The position numbers and the translations under genes were made by a program. A stretch of DNA of 64,000 bases from Fragilaria crotonensis (taxonomy: Eukaryota > Bacillariophyta > Fragilariophyceae > Fragilariales > Fragilariaceae). The stretch covers positions 1-64,000 of the forward strand of contig JAKSYS010000254.1 in NCBI GenBank assembly GCA_022925895.1, in the 5' to 3' direction. Positions 23,262-33,860 of this stretch are shown piece by piece (within the stretch, counting starts at the first letter, position 1; each line of letters begins with the position of its first letter). The notes beneath the pieces are model-generated. The model searched no databases, was not told where the DNA came from, and saw nothing but the letters and a program-made list of their open reading frames with translations.

Positions 23262-23954
23262 TTAGTTTGTTCGCCATAGCTTAACTGGAAATGTAATGAT
23301 GTGTAGCATCGAAACCATGACCGAAACAATTTCGTCTCTTGGATTGTATCGTATTGTAGCTAATGAAACTGTAAAGTGTTTCAAAATACCCGTGAGATAC
23401 TCTGACAACTCCACTGAGAATTGAATATCCTTTGCGCGATGCTTCATGCTATCCTGGAGCGACTGGGCGGCGGCAGTTGTAGTGCTCTCGACAACAGTCA
23501 GGAGCTGATATTGAAAGACATCTTGAAGAGAGTAGTCACCACCAACAGTCAACGTTGCATGACGATCACTTAGGACCATCATTTGGACTGTATAGTCTCC
23601 AATCCATGGAATGGACAACGATGTTTCGTACGTGGCATCCAGTGGCAATGATAATGATGATGACAAGGACAGTCGTTCTTGTAGACGATTATTCATACTG
23701 TCAATATCTGACAGTTGTAATTGTTTTTGTTGCTCCTGCTGCTGCTGCAACTTGTGACAAAACGAATCCTTTTCATATTCAAGAATTCCAGCTGTTGTAT
23801 CATTGTCACAAAAATTAGCATCATCGTTGTTGTTTGTAAAGAAAGCAATTATATTGTTGCCAAGACGATGACGAAGAGGAAGAGGAAACACCACCACAAC
23901 GCAGAGTATGATTGCAAGTACAATCAGAAGTTTTGGTTGTTGTTTCCATTGCAT
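23262..23954 (-). CDS. Single-pass membrane protein of unknown function
   Basis: 230 residues. One strongly hydrophobic segment near the N-terminus (LLIVLAIILCVVVVFPLPL) acts as signal anchor. It is followed by an Asn/Asp-rich stretch, a Gln-rich coiled-coil-like segment (KLQQQQEQQKQLQL), and a C-terminal domain without motifs I recognise. The frame is intact and opens at ATG. The gene converges on FAM32A with under 200 bp between stops. It could be lineage-specific. Confidence 0.55.
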   Translation of the reverse strand: MQWKQQPKLLIVLAIILCVVVVFPLPLRHRLGNNIIAFFTNNNDDANFCDNDTTAGILEYEKDSFCHKLQQQQEQQKQLQLSDIDSMNNRLQERLSLSSSLSLPLDATYETSLSIPWIGDYTVQMMVLSDRHATLTVGGDYSLQDVFQYQLLTVVESTTTAAAQSLQDSMKHRAKDIQFSVELSEYLTGILKHFTVSLATIRYNPRDEIVSVMVSMLHIITFPVKLWRTN

Positions 23955-24720
23955 TATTGAATAACATCAGATGTTTATTGAAAGTTGTGATTTTGACATT
24001 TGTGATGATGACGATGATGACATGCAAGCAGCCAGTGCTGTGTGCTGTAGTTTGTGTCGTTGGATGGTATTTTATGATGAACGACTGCATCATACACGAC
24101 GATGATACGATGATCGATGGGAGGCCCCGCCCACGGAGGCTACTGGTACTAGTACCGGTATATGTCGTAGGCTAGAAAGGTACTTGTACCATACTGAGTA
24201 CCGGTACTTTAGTGTCTCCATGTACTGTACGGATTTCCCCCCCCGCTAATTTATGAGACGACAGCACCACAGTACAGAGGTACCTTTCATACATACGGTA
24301 GTACTACAGTAGAAGCCAGTATAATTTAACTGTAAGCTGTTGTACTGTGACGTACAAGGTTACAGACCTACCTGGTACTGGACACCTTCTACTGAACATC
24401 ACTACATACGCCTTGTATTCTGTTTTTAGACTTATGTAGAATGTATAGGACAGATGCGAACCCTCTCTTTCACAAGTGCAACCCCCTCTCTATTTTAAGT
24501 TGTCACCCAGCCAGCCACATAAAAAACTGGCCGACACAGATTCTTCTGTTTTCAGCGAATCTGCATGCTGTGCACCTATTGTGCGTTTCTAGAAAATACA
24601 CTATTTTCAACTTTCAACCCATCAGCCATCAGCCATCAGCGACAACATCGGAATAGCAACAATCAATACTGACATTGTAGTCATCCATCATCATCAGGTG
24701 TATAATCTGCAGTCTGCAAT
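23955..24720. promoter_or_regulatory. Divergent intergenic region with GTAC clusters
   Basis: Lies between two divergent genes. Dense GTAC-type palindromes at 24150-24310 (GTACTAGTACCGGTA and similar), followed by a pyrimidine-rich stretch ahead of the phosphohexomutase start. No coding signal. Confidence 0.35.
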
Positions 24721-26850
24721 ATGATGCGTCGTCACATTTGTCTCCCCGTTGCTCTCTTGCTATCAACGTTCGCAACAACAACAGTCACCTTTCACCTGCA
24801 ACAACTACCTATACACAAGCTCACAACGACGACGGTGGCAATCAAAACAACAGCAAAGCAAAGGGTTCGATGCCAGTCATCATCATCATCGTTAACTCCA
24901 CAGCAGTCACAGTCCCGACTGTATTTGACTTCAACAACAAGTCATGCATTTTTGGCTTCCGATGTGGATTCCGTCAATACACCTCCGTCGCTATCCATTG
25001 TACTCAAGAGTTTAGATGGACTTGCCAATGGAAGTGATATTCGTGGAAAGTTTGTGGATCATCCACGAGTTGGAAATTTTGCCGCTGTCGCACAAGCCAT
25101 TACTGCTTCCAATTTTGATAACAATAACAAGGCAGTACCGCTGACCCCATTGGCCGCGTATTGTTTGGGATATGCATTTGCCGAAATGATGAAAGAACGA
25201 TTCCTGAACACAAAGACCAACAACAATGACGAGGAAAATACGATTCGAATTTGTATTGGAACAGATCCCAGATCGCATGGACCACGATTGGCTGATGCCT
25301 TTTCAAGAGGTTGTTCTTCCTGTTCCGATAGTGCAACCACCATGAGCAACAACGTCAACAACAACAAATACAAAATTGAAGTGGTCTATACTGGAATCGC
25401 CACTACTCCCAGCATGATGGACTTTTGTCGCACGGACCTGTGCGATGCCGCCGTCATGTTGACAGCATCGCATCTTCCTGTGGATCGCAATGGAATGAAA
25501 TTCTTTGTTGCCGGCCAAGGTGGATTTACTAGAACTGATGTACAAGAATTAATTTCCTTGGCCAAGGAACATGCCAATTCCTTGTTGCAACAATCATCGG
25601 GGATGATTCCGCCGTCGTCGGGTGAGGGTGGTGTGTTTTGTGCTCAACACGTACGTTCTTGTCATCTGTTTATTTTGCACCATTATCATTTTCATTTCCA
25701 GTGTGTCTCACACTTTGTTTAAAAATTCCACTCAGGTTGATTACATGCCATTATACGCTTCAAACTTGTCCAAGGCGATTCAGAAAGAAACATCATCCAC
25801 CGACAAGCCTCTGGAGGGACTCAAAATTGTATTGAATTCTGGAAATGGTTCTGGTGGATTCTTTCATACTGTCCTCCAAAACCTCGGTGCCGACATGTCT
25901 GCATCGATTGGTGTCGAGCACGATGCTGCCTTTTTTGCGTGGTGTTCCCAATCCTGAATCCAAGGCCATGGTCGATGACACGATCCGCATCTGTCAAGAA
26001 ACCAAGGCAGATCTGGGCATTATGCTCGATACCGATGCCGATCGCAGCGGGTTCATTGTTCCTGGAGGAGGAAACAATAACAAGGAAAATGGCAGTTACG
26101 AACCATTGAATCGCAATCGTCTCATTGCCTTGTTGGGTGTGATCTTCAGTCAAGCGTCTCCTGGTTGTACGTTTGTGACAGATTCGGTCACGAGCGAGGG
26201 ATTGCAAGATTTCTTGGAAGGGCACTTGGGACTGACACACGTACGATACCTCAAGGGATACGCCAATGTCATTTCCAAAGCGAAGGAAATCACTGAAAGT
26301 GGGACAGCCAATGCGGAAGTTGCCATCGAAACGTCTGGTCATTGTGCTATGCGTGAGAATGATTATCTTGATGATGGAACCTACACTGCCGTCAAGGTCC
26401 TTGGACTCTTGGCCAAAGGTCAAGCAACAACAGCAAGAGGGTGCTGATTTGTTGCAACTTATCGCTGAGCTCAAGGAAATGCCCGAAACACAAGAATTTC
26501 GACTTGCTGTCATGGATGGAACACTGGCCACAACATCTACCGTGTTTGAACAACTCATTCAAACTGTGGAATCCTCGTGCGAGTTGCAACAAACTTGGAC
26601 CGTCGATACTGCAAATCTAGAAGGTCTTCGGGTTCGTACCTCCACCACAATTGACAACAACGAGAAGGTAAATGATGGTGGTTTCTTCATGTTGCGAAAG
26701 TCGCTGCATGATCCACTCGTGAGCATGCAAGTTGAGGGTGAATCTGCGACTCAAGTTCGTGACACTGTCGTTCGGCCACTTTTGCAATTGTTGCAATCTG
26801 ATGAACGCATCGCGAACAGCCTCGATTTGTCTGTCTTGAGCAAGTATTGA
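24721..26850 (+). CDS. Alpha-D-phosphohexomutase (phosphomannomutase/phosphoglucomutase-like), targeted
   Basis: About 680 residues. Begins with a hydrophobic signal (LPVALLLSTFATTTVTF) and a Thr/Ser/Gln-rich leader, suggesting ER or plastid targeting. The four hexomutase signatures appear in order: phosphoserine loop TASHLP (usual TASHNP), metal loop DTDADRSG, sugar loop ETSGHCAMREN and phosphate loop near ESATQVRDTVVRPL. It should interconvert hexose 1- and 6-phosphates; whether glucose or mannose cannot be told. Exons 24721-25650 and 25736-26850 join in phase. Exon 2 changes frame at T6 (25931-25936) and at AAA (26415-26417). One base fewer in each restores HDAAFLRGVPNPE and GLLAKVKQQQQEG, so both look like run-length errors or recent breaks. 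Conservation on both sides argues against an old pseudogene. Confidence 0.82.
25651..25735 (+). other. Intron of the phosphohexomutase gene
   Basis: 85 bp, donor GTACGT, acceptor TTCCACTCAG. Removing it joins GVFCAQH to VDYMPLY in phase 0. Confidence 0.8.
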
Positions 26851-27401
26851 ACATAGTTGCCATGCATATAACAATAATTGTGGTTTTTGCAAATAGAGAT
26901 TAATTCTGCTAGTCATTACGTCCATTTCAGACGAAGTGTGAGCCTTGCACAGATGTTCAGATCACCATCAAAGACACAATTGGGAAAAAACGGCAGACTT
27001 CGTCGTCTCAAAACTTGCGTTTGTGCAACTTCGCTTTTAGCGAAGCTTTTACAGTCGAATGCTGACTATGCATGAATCTTTGGGTCGCCTGTACCAAGTG
27101 AGCCTGTCAAATGGTTTCCAACTACGTGTTGTGTACCGTAGAAGCAACAACAACGTCTGTATCTGTTTGACAAGTCCATTCGACTGCAATCCAACGTGAG
27201 GGCATGTGAGGTGTGGAGTACTCGCACCATGCCATTCGTAAAACAATACACGGTATCCAATGATAATCTGTTACGCCTATACATTCAATTTACTAGTAGT
27301 AATATGCCTCTCCCCATTCAACCGTTCGCTCTCTCTCTCTCTTGACAAATCCAAACTTGCCAACAAAGAAAAAGAAATTGCTTTCGAACAACAACACACT
27401 C
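26851..27401. other. Intergenic between convergent genes
   Basis: About 550 bp between converging stops, with no recognisable gene. Contains a short CT-rich microsatellite (CTCTCTCTCTCT near 27335). Confidence 0.45.
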
Positions 27402-28629
27402 TTAAAGAGTCAACAACTCGTCATCCTTCTTGGAACGCTTTGCAGCTGGTGGAGGTGGAAGTGGTAGGGCCAGAAAGAGTTCTCTCTTGCGCGATGCAAT
27501 TTCTTCATCTGGAATAACCCCCTCAAATTGCTTGAGCAATTCCAAATGTTCCTTGACTTCTTCCAACAACCGACCTCGATCATGAATATCAAGAATTGCT
27601 GGTTGTGCCTTGGCAGTAGTGGCAGCTGCTGCTGTAGCAGCAGCTACAGCCGCAGCCGCTGGATGCACGGGGACAGGAGGAGGAGGGGCACTCGTAGTTG
27701 GTAGTGGTTGCGACTGTCCCTGAGGATAATAATACGGAGCTGTGGGTGAACCAAGGTGTTTATCTGTCACGATCCGAATTGGTTTTGGTGGATTGGGAGG
27801 TGGAAAGGTCGGATCGAGGGTGGCACCACGGTAGTACATGCGATAACACATAATGGCATTGTTGTGAGCTTGACTCCATGCCTTGATTGTGGCAGTAACA
27901 CTGCCGCCGGGGGATGTTTCCTGTATATGAAAATGTGAGTTGTTTCACCATGTTGCAACCGCACCAAGTGAAGAGAATGAACTTACAAGCTCATTCTGAA
28001 GGTAGCTATCAATAGCATCTTCGTGGGAAAGTCCAGAGGTCGCCGCACGGTCCGTGACAGCATCCTTGATTCGTTCAATATCCTTGGTCAATAACTTGCG
28101 TCTCTTCCATGCAGTATCGGCATTCATGGGTTCCTTGCTGGTACCCGTGCGCCAAAAGATTTCGAGTCTTTGATGAGGTGGGATGAAATTGATGGAATCG
28201 AGCAAGGCATTCGCCATGTCAATGTATGCCACCTTGCGCTGAAATGGCCTCAAGTGAGGCAAGGCATCAGCGATGCATCGATTCTGTGTATGGTGTTTGG
28301 TGAATGGGGTACCGAATAGTATTTGGTATGAAGGATGAAGGTATGGACAAGCAAGGGTAAGAAATGTGAGACATTGACACGAGGTTTGACACTGGTGTGA
28401 GGTAGAGGAACACAAGACACACGACACCGACAGTGGAAATATCTACCTCCCTAGAGTATACTCGGAGTAGTTGTCTTTCACTTACAGCTTCATAGAGAAC
28501 CACTGTTTGAACCGAACGACGATGACTGCTATCATACCCTGAGGGTCCAATTGCCTCTTGCAATCGAGAGAGCCAAGTGTCACCAGTACCTGGCAACGGA
28601 ACACCAGCAGTAGCTGTATCATTGTACAT
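27402..28629 (-). CDS. Three-exon conserved protein of unknown function
   Basis: Exons 28629-28486, 28283-27987 and 27920-27402, all joining in phase 0 across GTAAG...CAG introns of 202 and 66 bp. The product of about 320 residues contains GDTWLSRLQEAIG, SVQTVVLYEA, DMANALLDSINFIPPHQRLEIFWR, RIKDAVTDRAA, and SHEDAIDSYL. Then come GGSVTATIKAW, CYRMYYRGATLDP and IRIVTDKHLG, an Ala/Pro-rich spacer, and a helical, basic C-terminus (AAKRSKKDDELLTL). I have the impression of a multi-copy diatom family but cannot name it. No enzyme motif or signal is seen; the terminal KRSKK could be a nuclear signal. The first exon stays open for some codons upstream of the chosen ATG, so a further 5' exon is possible. 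Confidence 0.7.
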
Positions 28630-29583
28630 ATCAATACAAATGTGACATCCCCATCAGTGAGACGGTACATGAAATGGCAATCATGACAGAACAAAGTGTC
28701 AGTGAATGAATTGTACAACAAAAGATGGATGAATGTGGAATGTGATGAATCGAATGCAAAGATTAAAACGTGAGAGTGAATACATGAAATGATATGCTCA
28801 AGAGGAAAGCAAAACGCATCATCTGTCTTGGCACTAGAGTCACAAGTCACAAACGAACCCCACTGACATCAACAGATATATGAATTGGAGTTATGTTCCC
28901 TTTGCACCAAGTTTGGATGTCAAATGTCAAACCCTGCATGCTTGAATCAGAATCGAACTCACACATATTTAGAATCGATTCTCAGAAGAGGTATTAAAGA
29001 GGACAATCGAGATAAATGATATGACCAAAAGAGTGGATGAGATTGAAATGCGTGCAAGAAAGTGTGTGTTTTTGCGAGTGAGAAAAGAGTGATTTTTTCC
29101 ATATGCTTCGGTCGTTTCCGTTGGACCGTTTTCTATACGGGAGGATCGGGTTCTTTTTCGATTTTCAACGTCTTTCATTCAGACCATGACATGGAGAGAT
29201 TCCAGATGCCCCAAAAAATATTCTCCCATATTGGATGAATCCGAATCTTCCCGAACCTTTGTCCGATCGCTCGTTTGAAAAAAGTTTATGGTATTGTGGA
29301 TATTTAACGGAAATTTACGGGCACGATTTCCAATTCTGGCGAATCAATTTGCATTTTGCATCGCAACTTCAAATACTGCCCCTGTATCCGGTACCAGGTA
29401 CTCTAGTACACAATACTACAGTACTGCCACCCCCTTTTTTTCAGTGCATGTAAAATTCCAACTTTCAACTCCTCATGCTACTGTATACATGTATTGCCTC
29501 GAATACCGGTGCCAGGTACAAGTAGTCTAACAGTTGGCAGGCTCACAATTCACAATCCAAGTCATGATCCTAACGGTGCCAAG
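28630..29583. other. Intergenic, no gene seen
   Basis: About 950 bp between two minus-strand genes. It contains a GTACCAGGTAC palindrome near 29390 and no supported coding frame. The promoter of the three-exon gene should lie at its left end. Confidence 0.4.
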
Positions 29584-30735
29584 TTACCAATTGAATCCGT
29601 GATGTTGGGAGAAGGTGCATTTGGAATAGGGCAAATGACCCACATCACCAAACATGCGACAGCTGACGGACCCCGTGGGACGAATCGTCAAGTAGGTCAA
29701 GCTGCAATTGAAATTGCAAAATCGCAACCATGCTTCCGGTGGCAACTGCAAAGCGCGACACAAATATCGAATTACATTGGCATGACAAACGACAATTTCG
29801 AATTCGTGGGTTTCAGTTGGTTGAGGACTGTCATTGCTGTCGACAGGCGTTGTCGTCGAATCCAAATGTTGTTCGTTGTCTTTTGGGTCAGAATAATCAG
29901 ATCGATAGAAATACTTTCGAAACGCCGCTTCCACTTGTGCATGGCCTTCATCTGTTTTCTGAATTGCGGACGGTGATGCTCTGGATCCTGGTATTGTATG
30001 GCATGGTCGTGCTTCATTCAAGAGCGGATCTGGTGATCCAATATCCACACTGTCATCCAGATGCCGTGCAATGATATCGGCCGTTTCTTTCGCCCTTGCC
30101 AGATTACTGACGCGTAATATCTTGACGCGACAGGGACTACTAGTACACTCGGCACCTTGATGTTCGGATGTAGCAGTAGTAGTAGCTGTTGTTGTATCAT
30201 GACTTAGCATTTCACCTCGAATCATTTCGGCAATCCGTTTCCCCGTCAGATCAGCCTGTTCTCGACCCAACGACGTCAAGATTCGTTTTTCATCTTCCTT
30301 GTGTGTTTCGTCGTACTGGCCATGTCGGACGAGAATAATGTGACGAGTGGTGCCATACTTTCGAATGTCTCGCTGCTTCTTCCGTTCTTCCTCCTTATCG
30401 GCAAGCGGTGTTGGCTGTTTGTGATCCCAATTGGCATCCCAAAGTGGATACTCCTTGGTAGGAACGTACAATTGACGTTTGGGGAAAATATTGGCATACC
30501 ATTCCTCCATCCTTGCGTCGTCGGAATTATCGTCCTTCACCCTGCTGGCGCCATTGGTAGCATGGCCATTGGCATCCTTGCTGGTATTACCTTTCACAGA
30601 AACGACACGTTGTTGTTCTTGTTGTTCGCACTTTGTCGTCATTTCCATTGAACTGCAATAAAAGAGGAAACTTGTTCCTCCTGACAAGATGGTGGCATGA
30701 CGGGCATGTCGGAGAAGAGATGCTGAGAATGCCAT
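29584..30735 (-). CDS. PGAM5-like protein phosphatase (histidine phosphatase superfamily)
   Basis: 383 residues, intact, single exon. The N-terminus has a hydrophobic patch that could target or anchor it in mitochondria. A WDANWDHK motif precedes the catalytic domain and matches the WD.NWD segment of PGAM5, which is important for its oligomerisation and activity. The domain has the RHG catalytic loop (LVRHGQYDE, ~residue 137), a second Arg in NLARAKETADII, and the late His in VVCHANVIRYLCRAL. PGAM5 proteins are Ser/Thr or His phosphatases of the mitochondrial outer or inner membrane. A Thr/Ala-rich insertion interrupts the middle. An alternative is a general phosphoglycerate-mutase-like phosphatase, but the WDxNWD block favours PGAM5. 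Confidence 0.88.
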   Translation of the reverse strand: MAFSASLLRHARHATILSGGTSFLFYCSSMEMTTKCEQQEQQRVVSVKGNTSKDANGHATNGASRVKDDNSDDARMEEWYANIFPKRQLYVPTKEYPLWDANWDHKQPTPLADKEEERKKQRDIRKYGTTRHIILVRHGQYDETHKEDEKRILTSLGREQADLTGKRIAEMIRGEMLSHDTTTATTTATSEHQGAECTSSPCRVKILRVSNLARAKETADIIARHLDDSVDIGSPDPLLNEARPCHTIPGSRASPSAIQKTDEGHAQVEAAFRKYFYRSDYSDPKDNEQHLDSTTTPVDSNDSPQPTETHEFEIVVCHANVIRYLCRALQLPPEAWLRFCNFNCSLTYLTIRPTGSVSCRMFGDVGHLPYSKCTFSQHHGFNW

Positions 30736-31568
30736 TGTCCATTATTAGTGTTCAGTATGATGGATTGGTGGCGCGTTGTGTTTTTGGTACTCCGAGTAAT
30801 AGTCTACTCGGAGTAGACTAAGGATGTGATGATAATGATGTGGAGTACGTCGTACTGAGTACTCGAGTACTACTACTCCAGAACTCCGTTTGCGAGTAGA
30901 GTACCGGTACCAGTAGAAGTACTTGTACTGCTCTTGCATAGCAAGCATATAGGCAATTCTCGTGACATTTCGCTAGAGTAGCCAGTAGCGCGAGGCACGA
31001 CAAGGCTTGTACTTCCACAACATTCGCAGCTTCGGTATACGCGTTGGTTGTATGTAATACAGTAGTGTATAAAGTATAAGCAAGTAGCAAGTGTGATGCT
31101 TGAGGCTTGTGGCTTGTGGCATTCACGTGTACTGGAGTGTAGAGTACAAGTACCAGGGTATACAGTATGATATGCTGGGCGCAAGGAAGGTGTCGTGCAA
31201 GTAGGCACATGGCTGTAAATTTAACGAAGATAGCAATGCGCATAGCTACTGTACTGTACCTTTGAAAAAGACGCAAGAACGCTGTGCTCCGAGTACGACT
31301 CTATTGTTGACACTGAAAACAAACGGTAGAATTTCATCCTTTTTGAGTTTTCTCTTTAAGAGATGTTCACGCGGCAACAGGGGGATTGCTGATTCGAGAG
31401 AGAATACATGCGATTGCGATTCGACTCGAAGGTCCTTGTAATCTGCTCTTGTCTATTCCGAGGAAGACGGTATGACAAGCTTGGTGCAAGGCAGAAATAT
31501 GAACCTAACATACAGTGGTAGTTCTTACATTTGACTTAAGACTGAAAAAATGTGGGGAAGTCGTTCAT
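30736..31568. other. Intergenic with dense GTAC palindromes
   Basis: Includes one of the densest clusters of GTAC-type motifs in the window (30785-30930: ACTCGGAGTA, GTACTCGAGTAC, GTACCGGTACC). Minus-strand frames here are low-complexity by-products of these repeats. It should include the PGAM5-like promoter. Confidence 0.4.
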
Positions 31569-32408
31569 TCATCGATCGAAACGAAGGGAATTGACTCTCC
31601 GATTCAATGTTGCGATCACGCCCATTTCGTTAGAATCATTTCCCAAAGGCAATGCACGCAAGCTGCTCATTCTCTTCTTCCAAGTATCACCCATCGTAAT
31701 TTTTGATTGTCGAGGATCCTCAAAACACTTTACTTTACTTAACTCTTCATCGTTCTGACGTTTCTCCTCAACAACCAGTCGCCTTGATTCGATGTACTTA
31801 TTCAAAATTTGTTGAGTTCCAATACCAGTAATCATGCGACTGTTTCGCAAATCTTCTTGCAGTCTCCTGAATTCTTCTTTATCACCAACGACGCTTGCCA
31901 CCGAAATAGGATCGAAACCTGATTTGGAAGAGTCATCCAAAGCATCCTGTGCGCCCATGACATCATCATTGTCACTGGTGTTGATTCTGATGCTGTAAGC
32001 CTCCATTTCTGCGAAGCTTGTCGTTGAATCATTCAAATTCGTGGACATGGATCTCTGGAATCTGTCAACGTTGTTGGTGTCAAGAACAGGTACACGTCTC
32101 TTCGTTCTTGGTGTTCTGCTTGTGCCACATAATCGTTGCATCAGAGAAAAATCTGATCTCATTCTGGTATTCGTAGGGAAGGGCTCCAGAAGGCCGTCAT
32201 TTTGCGTGTTCATTGTGTAATAATGTTCTGTGTGATGCAGTGCGAAGTGCAAAACATCGTACTCAGAGCTCAGAGTAGGAAAAAAACGTGACTGGTTCGC
32301 TGAAGGCGAAACAGTTGAAATGTTGAAATGACCTATAGAGCCGTTCAGTCTTGTGACCAGTGAAACGGGATTGTCTTCCTTTGGGTTCGCGTCACAATTA
32401 TGTGTCAT
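31569..32408 (-). CDS. Hypothetical protein with helical C-terminus
   Basis: 279 residues from the first ATG. A second ATG at 32213 (MNTQNDG) gives 215 residues and may be the real start, since the preceding stretch reads like leader sequence. It contains a Ser/Asp/Asn-rich middle, and a Glu/Lys/Arg-rich helical segment (DKEEFRRLQEDLRNSR ... RRLVVEEKRQNDEEL) that could form a coiled coil. I recognise no family, signal or membrane segment. The frame is intact, which argues for a real gene, but there is no independent support. Confidence 0.5.
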   Translation of the reverse strand: MTHNCDANPKEDNPVSLVTRLNGSIGHFNISTVSPSANQSRFFPTLSSEYDVLHFALHHTEHYYTMNTQNDGLLEPFPTNTRMRSDFSLMQRLCGTSRTPRTKRRVPVLDTNNVDRFQRSMSTNLNDSTTSFAEMEAYSIRINTSDNDDVMGAQDALDDSSKSGFDPISVASVVGDKEEFRRLQEDLRNSRMITGIGTQQILNKYIESRRLVVEEKRQNDEELSKVKCFEDPRQSKITMGDTWKKRMSSLRALPLGNDSNEMGVIATLNRRVNSLRFDR

Positions 32409-32595
32409 TGGTCATTGGTCATTTCCTAATCCGCAATGCTACTAGATTCTATGTTGCCAACAGCCAACAGGCATGGATTTATTTACTTCGGACAATACAC
32501 CTCATTGGTCATCGTGTCATCGTTGATGTGTAGTCCACTGTCATACCTATCGTACTACAAGAATGTCTCGGCTACTAGTACACAGTAAAAAAGTA

Positions 32596-33364
32596 CTCCC
32601 TCCGTCCGGATATAGCAGTCCCAACTAATATTTTCAAGGGGTTCCCATCCGGTGTCTTTCAGTCATTTGGACGTAGGCTGTTGGTATCTTTCTACACGTT
32701 GGCGAGGCATGCGCTCTCTCAACCGACGCTACTTAGAGAAATTTCCGCATTGTGACAAAAAATTCCGCATATTTGGCATTCCATATAGTATCATGTTGAA
32801 TGAAACACATGGAAACGGAACAGTATTCAAAGTAAAGGCCACTGATAGATACATAAAGTTTTGAATGTGCCTTGTATGAGGAAGAGTGTCCTTGCAATTT
32901 GAGACACGATTTTTAATTAACATAATCCGTTAGTTTTTCCTATATGGTGCGATATTGATTTAGTAAGCACATAAAAAGCCATGAGCAATGACCGTTAATG
33001 ACTTCAAGCAAAACTACCATCAGGACTGCAACCTTTCAGGTATCACAGCGTTCTGTAAACGATTTTTTTTGTTTAGCCCCCAGTACGTTTTGTGTTCGTC
33101 ATGTATAGTTGAAAAAGTCGTAACGGAAGCTTTGGGACCGGGGAGGTCATCTGCGCGAGTTAAAGCCTTAAGAAAAATTTATTTCGAAAATTGCGACCTG
33201 AAAACTCAATTTTGAACATTCAGATCAAAACGCATGCATTTGATGTTATACATAGATCGATAGTGTTCATTTAGAGCAATGCAAATGACATGACGTTTCG
33301 GTGAAATGCCAGAATTTTCTCGACTGAAAGTTTAAGTGGGACTACTATATTCGGACGGAGGGAG
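32596..33364. mobile_element. Mariner/Stowaway-type MITE, 769 bp
   Basis: Terminal inverted repeats of about 27 bp begin CTCCCTCCGTCCGGATATAG on the left; the right end is the complement with two mismatches. TA dinucleotides flank both ends (32594-32595 and 33365-33366), the target duplication of Tc1/mariner elements. No transposase frame lies inside, so it is non-autonomous. The CTCCCTCCGT terminus is the same as that of plant mariner-like and Stowaway elements. Confidence 0.88.
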
Positions 33365-33649
33365 TACTGAACTGTACGTAGAACTTCTCTACAAGCTTTG
33401 CGACGGATGCGAACAGAACAACAGAACGCCATTTTATATGTGTTCCTTTTGGCCTGGTGGTCTTTAATTAAACGGTATTCTCCTGTACCTGTTTCGTCGT
33501 ACTCGGAGTACCAGTACTCCGAAAACTTAAATAACGCATGAATCAAGAATCAAGATGCACGACCAAGACATTTTCATCCTCGTGTGCCTTCTAATGTACT
33601 CGATTACAGTACTTGGAGGACATCGGTGTGTTCTTCATGCTTCGATGGG

Positions 33650-33860
33650 TGAAGTGCAGATTTTCCGGTTTTTTCTCAATTTCTGGAATATTCCCGAATT
33701 TAAGGGCTGAGAAACTACCGAAAACAACGGTGGCGTGGCACTTTTCCACCCCTACACAACGCAGTATTAAAAATGGTGGTCAATCCTTGACAGTCAAAGT
33801 GATGGTGAAAAAAGTGGTGGAATTTCAATTCTGAAGTTACAACCTTTTCCCCATGTTGCT
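33650..33860 (+). mobile_element. Relic of a hAT end (5' side)
   Basis: Reads like the reverse complement of the right end of the hAT at 48792-51490. Shared landmarks in the same order are CCCGAATTTAAGGG, GAGAAACT, GTGGCACTTTTC, TTAAAAAT, GACAGTCAAAG, and an ATTCTGAAGTTAC...CCCATG stretch where the transposase would start. It is diverged, and no transposase follows. Edges are approximate. Confidence 0.65.

Noticed and set aside
25651-25735. Premature end of the phosphohexomutase at the frame running into CVSHFV
   Set aside because: The stretch is a GT-AG intron; removing it continues the conserved protein in phase.
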